The notes below the pieces were generated by a model, which was not told where the DNA came from, searched no databases, and was given only the letters and a program-made list of their open reading frames with translations. Of a DNA stretch of 64,000 bases, positions 52,699 to 60,551 are shown in pieces. Numbering within the stretch: the first letter of the stretch is position 1; every line of letters begins with the position of its first letter. This stretch comes from Actinomyces oris (GTDB lineage: Bacteria > Actinomycetota > Actinomycetes > Actinomycetales > Actinomycetaceae), in assembly GCF_006546825.1 (NCBI RefSeq), contig NZ_VICC01000011.1, positions 32,168 to 96,167 of the forward strand. The letters run 5' to 3'. A program made the position numbers and the translations under genes.

Positions 52699-55454
52699 CA
52701 GACGTCCTGACGGGGACCTGTCCCCTGGGCGCCACCACCGATGACGTCATTCCACTGGAGCGGGGACTTCCAGGCGTCCCCGGCGGCCTCATCCTGCTGG
52801 CCGTGGGAGACCCCGTCCGGCCCGGCTGAGAGACCGGGGGCGTAGGAGCCCTGCGGTCCGGCCGCCTCGGGGGCCGAGGCCGCCTGGTAGGGCGAGTCGA
52901 CCTGCGGGGCCTGCTCGGCCCAGGAGCCCGCCCCGTTGGAGGTGTCGAAAGGCAGCTGCCCGAAGGGGGAGGACTCGGCCTGCCCCTGGTCACCGAGGGG
53001 CTGCGCGGGGGCCGGCTCCGGGGCGGCCGATGAGGCCTCGGCGATGCTGCCGGCGTAGTCGGCGGCCAGGGAGGCGTCGGCCACGGAGGACTCATCCCGG
53101 GTGGCGTCGTAGACCAGGCCCGGCTCGGAGCCTGCGGCGTCCTGCTCCACCGGCGGCTCCACGTAGGGGCCGGTGGGCTTGTCCGGCAGGGACTCGGAGT
53201 CGAGCCAGTCGAAGGCCAGCCAGCGCAGGCCACCGCGGTCGGGGGCGTTCTCGGCGAGCTCGGACACGGAGCGCCCGGCCAGCTCGGCGAAGGGGTCGGC
53301 ATGGCTCCACGGCACGAGGACGAAGGCGCGCTCGGCGGCACGCGGGTGCGGCAGGGACAGGGCCGGGTCGGAGGAGGTGACACCCTCGACCTCGATGAGG
53401 TCGACGTCCAGGGTGCGCACGCCCCACGGCTCGGTGCGCACGCGCCCGGCCGCGATCTCCAGGGTCTGGCAGACCTCGAGCAGCTCGCGCGGGGCGAGGG
53501 TCGTCATGGCCGTGACCACCGTGTTGAGGTAGTCGGGCTGGGGCTCGGCGCCCTCGGCGACGACGGCGATCGTGCGGGCCAGCGGCGCCACCTGCGTGAC
53601 CTCGATGCCCTCGGTGGCCTTGAGGCTCTGGACGGCCGTGCGCAGGGAGTCCACGACTCCACCGACGTTGGCGCCCAGGCCGAAGACGACGCCCACGGGG
53701 CGGGTGGGCCGCTCGGAGAGCGGGTCGACCGGAGCGGCGAGAGCCGCCGGGGCTTCAGGTGCGGCGGGAGCTGGTGCTGCGCCGGGGGCGCCCAGGAAGT
53801 CGGGCTGCGCCGACGGCGCGGCGTACGAGCCCTCAGCGGGCTGAGAGAAGTCCTCGGAGACGGAGGGCTGGGAGTAGGAGGGCTCGGAGGAGGCCGGTGC
53901 CACACCCTCCTGGCCCGCGGCCCCGGGAAGCTCACCGGGAACGGCGAAGGGGCTGGGCCCGGGCTCGCCCAGGGGCTGGGAGGCCGGGACGGAGGAGGCT
54001 CCCATGAGGCCGTCGGCGTCGGCGACCCCGGAGGCGCCGGCGGTCCCGGAGGCGGTGGCGTCCCCGCCCAGTGCGGGGAAGGCGAAGCCGGACGCGTCGG
54101 CGCCCGCCGCCTCGGGGGCGGCCCCGGCATCACTGGCCTGGCTGGAGGCGGCGCCGCTGTAGGAGCCGGACTCGTCGAAGGCGACGGGCCCGCCCAGAAG
54201 GTCCGCGGAGCCCTCGACGGCGGGGGCGGACTGGTCCTCGCCCTCCTCGGAGGAGGCGACGTGGCGGCCCTCGTGGGGCAGCTGGACAGCAAGGCCGTCG
54301 GCGGCGGGAGCCGGTTCGGACGAGGCCGCTGCGGAGGCGTCAGCAGCAACCTCCTCGGCATAGCTGAGGGCACCGGGCTCCGGCTCGCTGGGGGCGGGCG
54401 CCGCACCCAGAGCCTCGGCCGCCAGGCTCACGAACCCGTCGGCGCCGGCGGTTCTGCTGGCAGAGGCCGCGGTGGGGGCGCTGGTCGAGGGGGCGTCCAG
54501 CGCGCTCGACGCGGAGTAGGAATCGGCAGACTCACCGGCAGACTCACCGGAGGGCAGGCCGGTGGCCTCCGGGGCCTCGGGTGCCTCCGGGGCCCAGGCG
54601 GGCGCCGATGAGGCGGAGGAGTCCGCGCTCTCGGTGGCCCAGTCCGGCACCCACGGCTGGGTCGACTCGGCGCTCCCGCCGGGAGTACCGGGCTCGGTCG
54701 GCATCGGCGTGGGGACCGAGGGCGCGGCGGCCGCGAAGGGCGAGCGAGCCGGCGCCTCCATCGGCGAGGCCGGCGAGGGAGTCGGGGTGATAGGGGCCTC
54801 GGAGGCCAACGCGGCCGGAGCGGCGTCGCCGCCCGTGAAGGAGGCGCCCGAGAAGTCGGGGACCTCCGAGACGATGGGTGCCGCGGGTGCCGCGGGGGCG
54901 GCAGGGGGCTCGTAGGCGGGCGCCGCTGGGGAGGCTGCGGCCACCGGGGAGGCCGAGGATGAGGGGGAGGCGTAGGGCTGGGCGGAGACGGCCACCGGCG
55001 CCTCGGCCTGCGCAGCCCAGGCGGCCTGGCTGGTGGCGGGGGCTCCGCCGTGGCCGGCTGCGGCGTCGGCCACCCGGTGGATGGTCACCGAGACGTCCTC
55101 GAAGGCGACGTCGAGGGGCGCCTCGGGCTTGTGCACGGTGACCTCGGCGGCCACGACGCGGGGGAAGGACAGGACCCGCTCGGCGATCCGGTCCGCCAGG
55201 GACTCGATGAGGTTGACCGGCTCCCCCTCGATGATGCTCACGATGCCGTTGGCCACGCGGGAGTAGTCAACGGCGTCGGTCACCGAGTCGGTGACGGCGG
55301 CCACGGCGGTGCCGCGCTGCCCCAGGTCGAGGATGACGTCGACCGTGAAGAGCTGGCCCTCCTCGCGTTCGAAGGGCAGGACGCCGTGGTGGCCACGGGC
55401 GGACAGGCCGATGAGGCTGATCCGGTCGGTGGTCGCGGAGACGGTGGTGCTCAC
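52698..55454 (-). CDS. folK: FolB-FolK fusion: dihydroneopterin aldolase and HPPK joined by a very long linker
   Basis: This 918-residue bifunctional folate enzyme has residues 1-130 as dihydroneopterin aldolase (RISLIGLSARGHHGVLPFEREEGQLFTVDV, VDYSRVANGIVSIIEGEPVNLIESLADRIAE, VTVHKPEAPLDVAFEDVSVTI). About 450 residues of Ala/Pro/Ser/Glu-rich acidic, repetitive sequence follow with no fold. HPPK (about 580-745) opens GVVFGLGANVGGVVDSLRTAV and has the pyrophosphokinase signature TEPWGVRTLDVDLIEVEGV. A further disordered tail of about 160 residues ends the protein. It converts dihydroneopterin to the pterin diphosphate used by FolP. The GTG start has GGAAGGA six bases upstream and overlaps the folP stop. 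Confidence 0.92.
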   Translation of the reverse strand: MSTTVSATTDRISLIGLSARGHHGVLPFEREEGQLFTVDVILDLGQRGTAVAAVTDSVTDAVDYSRVANGIVSIIEGEPVNLIESLADRIAERVLSFPRVVAAEVTVHKPEAPLDVAFEDVSVTIHRVADAAAGHGGAPATSQAAWAAQAEAPVAVSAQPYASPSSSASPVAAASPAAPAYEPPAAPAAPAAPIVSEVPDFSGASFTGGDAAPAALASEAPITPTPSPASPMEAPARSPFAAAAPSVPTPMPTEPGTPGGSAESTQPWVPDWATESADSSASSAPAWAPEAPEAPEATGLPSGESAGESADSYSASSALDAPSTSAPTAASASRTAGADGFVSLAAEALGAAPAPSEPEPGALSYAEEVAADASAAASSEPAPAADGLAVQLPHEGRHVASSEEGEDQSAPAVEGSADLLGGPVAFDESGSYSGAASSQASDAGAAPEAAGADASGFAFPALGGDATASGTAGASGVADADGLMGASSVPASQPLGEPGPSPFAVPGELPGAAGQEGVAPASSEPSYSQPSVSEDFSQPAEGSYAAPSAQPDFLGAPGAAPAPAAPEAPAALAAPVDPLSERPTRPVGVVFGLGANVGGVVDSLRTAVQSLKATEGIEVTQVAPLARTIAVVAEGAEPQPDYLNTVVTAMTTLAPRELLEVCQTLEIAAGRVRTEPWGVRTLDVDLIEVEGVTSSDPALSLPHPRAAERAFVLVPWSHADPFAELAGRSVSELAENAPDRGGLRWLAFDWLDSESLPDKPTGPYVEPPVEQDAAGSEPGLVYDATRDESSVADASLAADYAGSIAEASSAAPEPAPAQPLGDQGQAESSPFGQLPFDTSNGAGSWAEQAPQVDSPYQAASAPEAAGPQGSYAPGLSAGPDGVSHGQQDEAAGDAWKSPLQWNDVIGGGAQGTGPRQDV

Positions 55455-56347
55455 TGGTGTTCCTTCCAGAGGGAGGCGGTGCGGACGGCGGCCCGGTTGG
55501 CCGGGACCTCGTGGACTCTGACGGCCCAGGCGCCGGCGGCGGCGGCCAGGGCGGTGGTAGCGGCGGTGACGGCGTCGCGCTGGACGGGGGTGGCCTCGGC
55601 CTCAGCGGCCTGGGCCAGGAAGCGCTTGCGGGAGGAACCGACCAGGAGGGGCCGGCCCAGGTCGGCGATGAGGCGGGAGGTGGCCGCCAGCAGCTCCCAG
55701 GACTGGGCGTGGGTCTTGGCGAAGCCGAGGCCGGGGTCCAGGACCACCTGGGAGCGGTCCACCCCGGCGGCGTCCAGCTCGGCCAGGCGCTCACGCAGCT
55801 CGGCCTCGACTCCGGCGACGACGCCGTCGGGGTAGTCGGTGAGCCGGTCCATGGTCTCGGGGTCGCCGCGCCAGTGCTGGCAGACGTAGACGACGCCGGT
55901 ACGGGCGATGAGGCCGTGCATGGCGGGGTCGGCCAGGCCCCCGGAGACGTCGTTGATGATGTGGGCGCCGGCGTCGATGGCGGCCTCGGCGGTGGCGGCG
56001 TGGATGGTGTCCACCGAGACGATGGCGCTGCCGGAGGCGCCGGCCCCGTCGGCACTGCCTGCCCCGTCGGCGAGGAGCGCGCGCACCACGGGCAGGACCC
56101 GGGAGATCTCGGTGTCGACGTCGACCCTCTGGGCGCCGGGGCGGGTGGACTCCCCGCCGACGTCGATGATGTCGGCGCCCTGGCCGATGAGCTCGCGGGC
56201 GTGGGCGACGGCCGCCTCGGGGTCGGCCCAGCGGCCGCCGTCGGAGAAGGAGTCGGGGGTGACGTTGAGGACGCCCATGAGGAGCGTCCGGTCGCGGGGC
56301 ACGAACCCCGGCAGGGGGGCCGGGGCGGCGGCGGGAAGATTCGTCAC
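55451..56347 (-). CDS. folP: Dihydropteroate synthase
   Basis: FolP condenses 6-hydroxymethyl-dihydropterin diphosphate with p-aminobenzoate and is the sulfonamide target. The 298-residue TIM barrel shows NVTPDSFSDGG (28-38), IIDVGGESTRPGAQRV, IVSVDTIHAATAEAAIDAGAHIINDVSGG, DPGLGFAKTHAQSWELL and GSSRKRFLA. It is first gene of an operon folP, folB-folK, DUF3180, PH, PH with overlapping ends. The start GTG at 56347 has TAGCCT six bases upstream and no ribosome site, so it is probably leaderless. Confidence 0.96.
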   Translation of the reverse strand: MTNLPAAAPAPLPGFVPRDRTLLMGVLNVTPDSFSDGGRWADPEAAVAHARELIGQGADIIDVGGESTRPGAQRVDVDTEISRVLPVVRALLADGAGSADGAGASGSAIVSVDTIHAATAEAAIDAGAHIINDVSGGLADPAMHGLIARTGVVYVCQHWRGDPETMDRLTDYPDGVVAGVEAELRERLAELDAAGVDRSQVVLDPGLGFAKTHAQSWELLAATSRLIADLGRPLLVGSSRKRFLAQAAEAEATPVQRDAVTAATTALAAAAGAWAVRVHEVPANRAAVRTASLWKEHQ

Positions 56348-56353
56348 GGGGTC

Positions 56354-56359
56354 AGGCTA
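56354..56359 (-). promoter_or_regulatory. -10 box of probable leaderless folP transcript
   Basis: Minus-strand TAGCCT, a 6-nt spacer, then the GTG at 56347. Confidence 0.5.
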
Positions 56360-56449
56360 ACGGTTGGCCCGCCGCAGCGGGAGGACCGAAACATCTTCAG
56401 GCCACCTCACACTGAGAGCCGGGACACGATCCGGCGGGGTCAGGGCGCC

Positions 56450-56515
56450 TCACTTCGACCAAAACTTCATAAACGACACGGCTCCGCGTCTTCTATGAAG
56501 TTTTGGTCGAAGTGA
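56450..56515. repeat. Perfect 22-bp inverted repeat in the divergent region
   Basis: The left arm 56450-56471 (TCACTTCGACCAAAACTT and on) is fully complementary to 56494-56515, with a 22-nt loop. The arms are far richer in A+T than their surroundings. It may be a terminator-like hairpin, a regulator site, or a remnant of a small mobile element. Confidence 0.75.
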
Positions 56516-56600
56516 GTGGGGGTCACGTTCGAAGTACGGCTGAGCGGCCGCCGTCACCCAAAAGGCGGAGACGCCGGCCGCAGTCCGTCCCTTCGACGCA

Positions 56601-56629
56601 TTCCGGTTCTTCTCCGCGATTCCTAGCCT
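56601..56629 (+). promoter_or_regulatory. Promoter of the lone ABC permease (shared sequence, copy 1)
   Basis: TTCCGG, 17 bp, TAGCCT. The block 56597-56634 is identical over 38 bp to 59387-59424 upstream of the second ABC unit, and similarity continues on both sides. The rest of the two leaders is unrelated. Confidence 0.65.
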
Positions 56630-56713
56630 CAAGGTATCCACCGACTCCCCGGGACCAGGCGACTCATCAACCGTGGCTCTTGCTGGGAAAGAACAACGAG
56701 AAGAGGACTGCTG

Positions 56714-59221
56714 ATGCCCGCCCTGCTCGATCTACGCCGCAGTGCTGCCGCCTTCGTGGCGGTGGCCATGAGCGCGGCCCTCATCGTCTTCGTCTTCATC
56801 GTCTCCGACTCCGTTCGGACCAGGATCACCGAGAGCGCCCGCGCCAGTGTCGGTGACGCCGACGTGGTAGTTCTAGCAGGCTCTAGCGGCGACACTGCCA
56901 GCGGCAGGATCTCCGACCAGGCTGTGCGAGAGGTCTCCGCAGCTGGCGGAGTTGCGTCCGTACGCCCCTATGTCGACGGAGGGGTTCAAGCCAGCCGCGC
57001 GGGCACAGGACAAGAAAGCGGTCTCATTGTCCTGAATGTACCGAAGCTCACGGGCGGTACCCGTTTAACAGAGGGGCGACTGCCGCAAACCGCTAACGAG
57101 ATCGCTGTCGCACCCGCCGTCCTAGAGCGTCGGCAGGGCGTAAAAGTCGGCAGCACCCTGAGCCTGAAGGCTTCCAAGGATGCCTCCCCCACAACAGTCA
57201 GCATCGTAGGCGTGGTCCAGCCGGCGGCCGACATCACACGGGGCGATACTGACGACACCCCCTACATCTTCGCTACTGGAGAGGCACAAGCCGCAATGGG
57301 GCTTCCTGATGGCCCCACCATCCTTTATGTCACCGCGCAGGCGGGAACCAGTGACAAGGAGCTTCTCAGTTCCGTCACCGAGGTTCTGGCCGCTACGCAG
57401 CCTGGCGCGCAAGCCTACACTGCCTCCGACATCATCACCATGCGTGCCGCGAGTTCTGACGCCACTGCTTCGAAGACACTCACCCTTCTGCAAATCATCG
57501 CCCCGGTGTGCGTGGTCGTGTCCGGGATCGTCATCGCCACAACCTTCACGACGCTCATGGCGCGTCAGACCCGCCAGATCGGGCTGCTGCGCTGTGTCGG
57601 CGCCAGCCGCGGCCAGATCATGGGTTCTGTGCTGCGCACAGCTCTGTTCACCGGGCTGACTGGATCCGTAGCGGGGGCTATCATCGGCGCCGCCATAGCG
57701 GTTCCGGTGATCCATCTCGGCATCATCGAGAGCGTCAAACCCCGCCACCTGACCATCTCCTGGACAGCGTTCGCCTTGGCGCTCCTTGTCGGCACAGTGA
57801 TGACCTTGGTCTCCGTCTTGAGAACGGCGCGCCAGGCCACTCGAGTATCTCCACTTGTGGCACTGACCGAGCAGGCCGCCAACCAAAAGTCGCTTAGCAG
57901 ACGACGGATGGCGACGGCAGTCGCGGGTGTGGTCGTCGCCATACTCGGCCTTGGTCTCATTCAGGGCGGGATTACCTGGGGCTCCTTGCAGACAATCGGG
58001 GCAGGGGCAGGGATATCCGTCCTCGGAATCATCTTTGCATTTCCTCTGCTCGTCATCGGAATGTCTCGCCTGATCGAATCAGTCTGTAGCCAGACCCACA
58101 AACCAATCCTCCACTTGGCCTCCCGCAATCTGGCTCGTCATCCCAAACGGTCCGCCGCGACCACTGCGTCTCTGCTCGTCGCTGTCGCTGTGGCAGCCAC
58201 GATGGCCAGCGGGCTGGCCGGCATTGCATCCTCCATGCAGAACTACGTCAATTCCAATACTCCCGTCGACATCATCGTGGGAGAGTTCGCAGCCGGACAA
58301 GATCCCTCGTCAACTGTCACAAAGATTGCAGCCGTTGACGGGGTGGATTATGTCACCTCTCTCCCGTGGCTCGACGTCAAGATGACCAGTGAAGACCAGG
58401 GCATCCAGGAGGAAAGCCTTAACGTTGCCGCCGTCGACCAGAAGAAGGTCTCCCCAGTCCTCCGTTCCCAGGAAGCCCTGGAGACTCTCGACGACCAGAC
58501 CCTCGTCTTGAGTCGTATGTACAACATCCCCGACGGAACACCTGTGACCCTCAAGGGGCCTGCCGGAAGCGTTGAGCTCACCGTCCGGGTGAAGGAGGGA
58601 CTCGATGCTGCCATCACGCCCGCCGTCGCGAATCGGCTGGTCGGAGAGGCCCCAACCGCCTCCATCTTGTGGGTGCGCACCAGCGGGGACGCCTCCAACC
58701 AGCTTCCCGTCTCTGCCGTCCGCAAGACCTTGGCAGGTACCGGACTATACGTCGCTGACTCTCAAGAGGGCCGCGTCAACTTCACCGACCAGGTTCGGCA
58801 AGTTTCCATAGCGATCGGCGTCATGCTGATCTTCACGCTACTGATCGCCCTATCCGGACTGGCCAATACCATCACCATCAGTGTCCTGGAACGCACCCGC
58901 GAACTCGGAGTCCTGCGCGCCACCGGTGCCCAACGCAAGGAAATCAGGCTTCTGTTTATCACCGAGGCCATCCTTATCGCCCTCCTGGGCGGCAGCATCG
59001 GCATCCTGCTCGGCTGCGGCGTGGGTATCGCAGGAGTGGCCGCCCTACTCAACACAAACTCCGGGAGCTTCCTCACAATCCTCCAAGTCCCGTGGCCTAC
59101 CCTAATTCTGGCCTTAGGCGGCATCCTCCTGGCTGCCACCGCAGTCGGAGTCCTAGCCTCGCTGCGTCCTGCGGAGAGCGCCAGTAGGATCCCACCCATC
59201 CGCGCCCTTGCCCAAGACTAA
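56714..59221 (+). CDS. FtsX-like ABC permease, unpaired, of the defensin locus
   Basis: This 835-residue permease has an N-terminal helix at about 12-34 (VAVAMSAALIVFVFIVSD), an extracytoplasmic MacB-like domain, helices near 258-280, 305-330 and 345-370 around RQIGLLRCVGASRGQ, two more near 398-450, a second extracytoplasmic domain (about 480-690) and three last helices (about 695-822) around RELGVLRATGAQRKE. It has no ATPase gene of its own but shares its promoter sequence with the ATPase-permease pair downstream and is paralogous to that permease. Codon use is less GC-rich than in nearby genes, with TTA at codons 118 and 801. GAGG precedes the ATG by seven bases. Likely role: peptide export or self-protection. 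Confidence 0.88.
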   Translation: MPALLDLRRSAAAFVAVAMSAALIVFVFIVSDSVRTRITESARASVGDADVVVLAGSSGDTASGRISDQAVREVSAAGGVASVRPYVDGGVQASRAGTGQESGLIVLNVPKLTGGTRLTEGRLPQTANEIAVAPAVLERRQGVKVGSTLSLKASKDASPTTVSIVGVVQPAADITRGDTDDTPYIFATGEAQAAMGLPDGPTILYVTAQAGTSDKELLSSVTEVLAATQPGAQAYTASDIITMRAASSDATASKTLTLLQIIAPVCVVVSGIVIATTFTTLMARQTRQIGLLRCVGASRGQIMGSVLRTALFTGLTGSVAGAIIGAAIAVPVIHLGIIESVKPRHLTISWTAFALALLVGTVMTLVSVLRTARQATRVSPLVALTEQAANQKSLSRRRMATAVAGVVVAILGLGLIQGGITWGSLQTIGAGAGISVLGIIFAFPLLVIGMSRLIESVCSQTHKPILHLASRNLARHPKRSAATTASLLVAVAVAATMASGLAGIASSMQNYVNSNTPVDIIVGEFAAGQDPSSTVTKIAAVDGVDYVTSLPWLDVKMTSEDQGIQEESLNVAAVDQKKVSPVLRSQEALETLDDQTLVLSRMYNIPDGTPVTLKGPAGSVELTVRVKEGLDAAITPAVANRLVGEAPTASILWVRTSGDASNQLPVSAVRKTLAGTGLYVADSQEGRVNFTDQVRQVSIAIGVMLIFTLLIALSGLANTITISVLERTRELGVLRATGAQRKEIRLLFITEAILIALLGGSIGILLGCGVGIAGVAALLNTNSGSFLTILQVPWPTLILALGGILLAATAVGVLASLRPAESASRIPPIRALAQD

Positions 59222-59282
59222 AACCCGCTCTCTGCTCCCCTCTGACATCCCTTTGCTCCCCTCCTGACATGGGGCCTGATAA

Positions 59283-59324
59283 GCGGCTGCCCCGTGCCCT
59301 GGTTCCAGGGCACGGGGCAGCCGC
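59283..59324 (+). terminator. Hairpin terminator after the lone permease
   Basis: A perfect 20-bp inverted repeat (59283-59302 with 59305-59324) is separated by only TT; the innermost two pairs probably open to form the loop. Confidence 0.85.
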
Positions 59325-59390
59325 ACCTTCGTACCGCCTCACCTCCGCCTTTCGGTGGACAGGGGCTCACACGTCCCGTCCTTCGGCGCA

Positions 59391-59419
59391 TTCCGGTTCT
59401 TCTCCGCGATTCCTAGCCT
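59391..59419 (+). promoter_or_regulatory. Promoter of the ATPase-permease-defensin unit (shared sequence, copy 2)
   Basis: TTCCGG, 17 bp, TAGCCT, identical to the copy at 56601-56629. The conserved block extends upstream through CTTCGrCGCA, so a regulator site may be included. Confidence 0.65.
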
Positions 59420-59495
59420 CAAGGCATCCACCCGTCTATCACGGGGACTGTGCGGCACACCGGCCGCGGCCCCGCCCGGAAGGAAGAGAAACACT

Positions 59496-60551
59496 ATGCC
59501 GCACCAGATTCCACACATCAGTCCCACCGTCAACAAGGTGGTTGAGGCCCGCGCGCTAAGCAAGATCTATGGCGAGGGCGAGGCCCAGGTCGTGGCCCTG
59601 GACACGGTCAGCCTCACCATCACCGAAGGAGAGTTCGCGGCCATCATGGGCCCCTCCGGCTCAGGCAAGTCCACCCTCCTGCACTGCCTGGCCGGCCTGG
59701 ACACCCCCACCTCCGGCAGCGTCTTCATCGCCGGACAGGACCTGTCCGGCATGAAGGACAAGCAGCTCACCGCCGTACGCCGCGACCAGCTCGGCTTCAT
59801 CTTCCAGTCCTTCAACCTCCTACCCACCCTGACCGCTGAGGAGAACATCCTCCTGCCCCAGCGCCTGGCCCACCGCAAACCAGTCCGCGACTGGTACGAC
59901 GCCGTCATCTCAGTCCTGGGCCTGACCGACCGCCTGTCCCACCGGCCCCACGAGCTCTCCGGCGGCCAGCAGCAGCGCGTAGCCGTGGCCCGCGCCCTGA
60001 TAGGACGCCCCAAAGTCATCTTCGCCGACGAGCCCACCGGCGCCCTGGACACCGCCTCAGCCGCCAACCTCCTACAAACCCTCGCCCACATGTGCCAGAC
60101 CCTGGGTCAGACCGTCGTCATGGTCACCCACGACGAACAAGCCGCAGCCACCACCAACCGCATCATCCGCCTACGCGACGGACGCATCACCAACGACGAC
60201 GCCGTCCACCACGCCCCCGGCACCCACACCGCACCGACCGCCCGCCCGGCCCAGCAGGCACCCGTCGCCCCCGCTCAGGCGGCTCCTCCCGCACCACCGA
60301 TGACGACACCAGCAACCCACCCCGACCCCACTGCACGATTCGACGCCGTGACGACCCCGGCCGGCCCCACGCCGGCGCGCCGGACCATCACCCCAGCGGC
60401 CGCACCGGAGCCCCACCGCGCCTCCGGGGCGAGCACCGCCCACGCGCCCCGTCCCGCCGTCGTCTACAGCGCCCGCCACGCCGCGCCTCCCAGCGCAACC
60501 CAGATGTTCGGCTTCGGCAGCCCCTACGCCACAGGAATGGAGGCCCGCTAA
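59496..60551 (+). CDS. ABC transporter ATPase (MacB/LolD type) of the defensin locus
   Basis: This 351-residue ATPase has Walker [10 protein letters not shown] (52-60), Q-loop [16 protein letters not shown], signature [15 protein letters not shown], Walker [12 protein letters not shown] and H-loop [10 protein letters not shown]. After about residue 230 it carries an unusual tail of 120 residues rich in Pro, Ala, Thr and His, ending [15 protein letters not shown]; typical MacB-type ATPases stop near 230. GGAAGGAAG precedes the ATG. The stop overlaps the permease start (TAATG). It probably energises both permeases of the locus. Confidence 0.92.
   Translation: MPHQIPHISPTVNKVVEARALSKIYGEGEAQVVALDTVSLTITEGEFAAIMGPSGSGKSTLLHCLAGLDTPTSGSVFIAGQDLSGMKDKQLTAVRRDQLGFIFQSFNLLPTLTAEENILLPQRLAHRKPVRDWYDAVISVLGLTDRLSHRPHELSGGQQQRVAVARALIGRPKVIFADEPTGALDTASAANLLQTLAHMCQTLGQTVVMVTHDEQAAATTNRIIRLRDGRITNDDAVHHAPGTHTAPTARPAQQAPVAPAQAAPPAPPMTTPATHPDPTARFDAVTTPAGPTPARRTITPAAAPEPHRASGASTAHAPRPAVVYSARHAAPPSATQMFGFGSPYATGMEAR

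Larger units (their letters stand above)
56348..56713. other. Divergent region between folP and the ABC permease gene
   Basis: This 366-bp region contains the folP -10 (56354-56359), a perfect 22-bp inverted repeat (56450-56515) and the promoter shared with the second ABC unit (56597-56642). No gene was found. Confidence 0.6.
59222..59495 (+). other. Intergenic region between the two ABC units
   Basis: It holds the terminator at 59283-59324 and the promoter at 59391-59419, leaving a leader of about 70 nt before the ATPase gene. This shows two separate transcripts. Confidence 0.6.

Noticed and set aside
53301..54611. Open plus-strand frame across the folB-folK linker
   Set aside because: Gly-rich antisense product of the Ala/Pro-rich linker codons, with no start signals.
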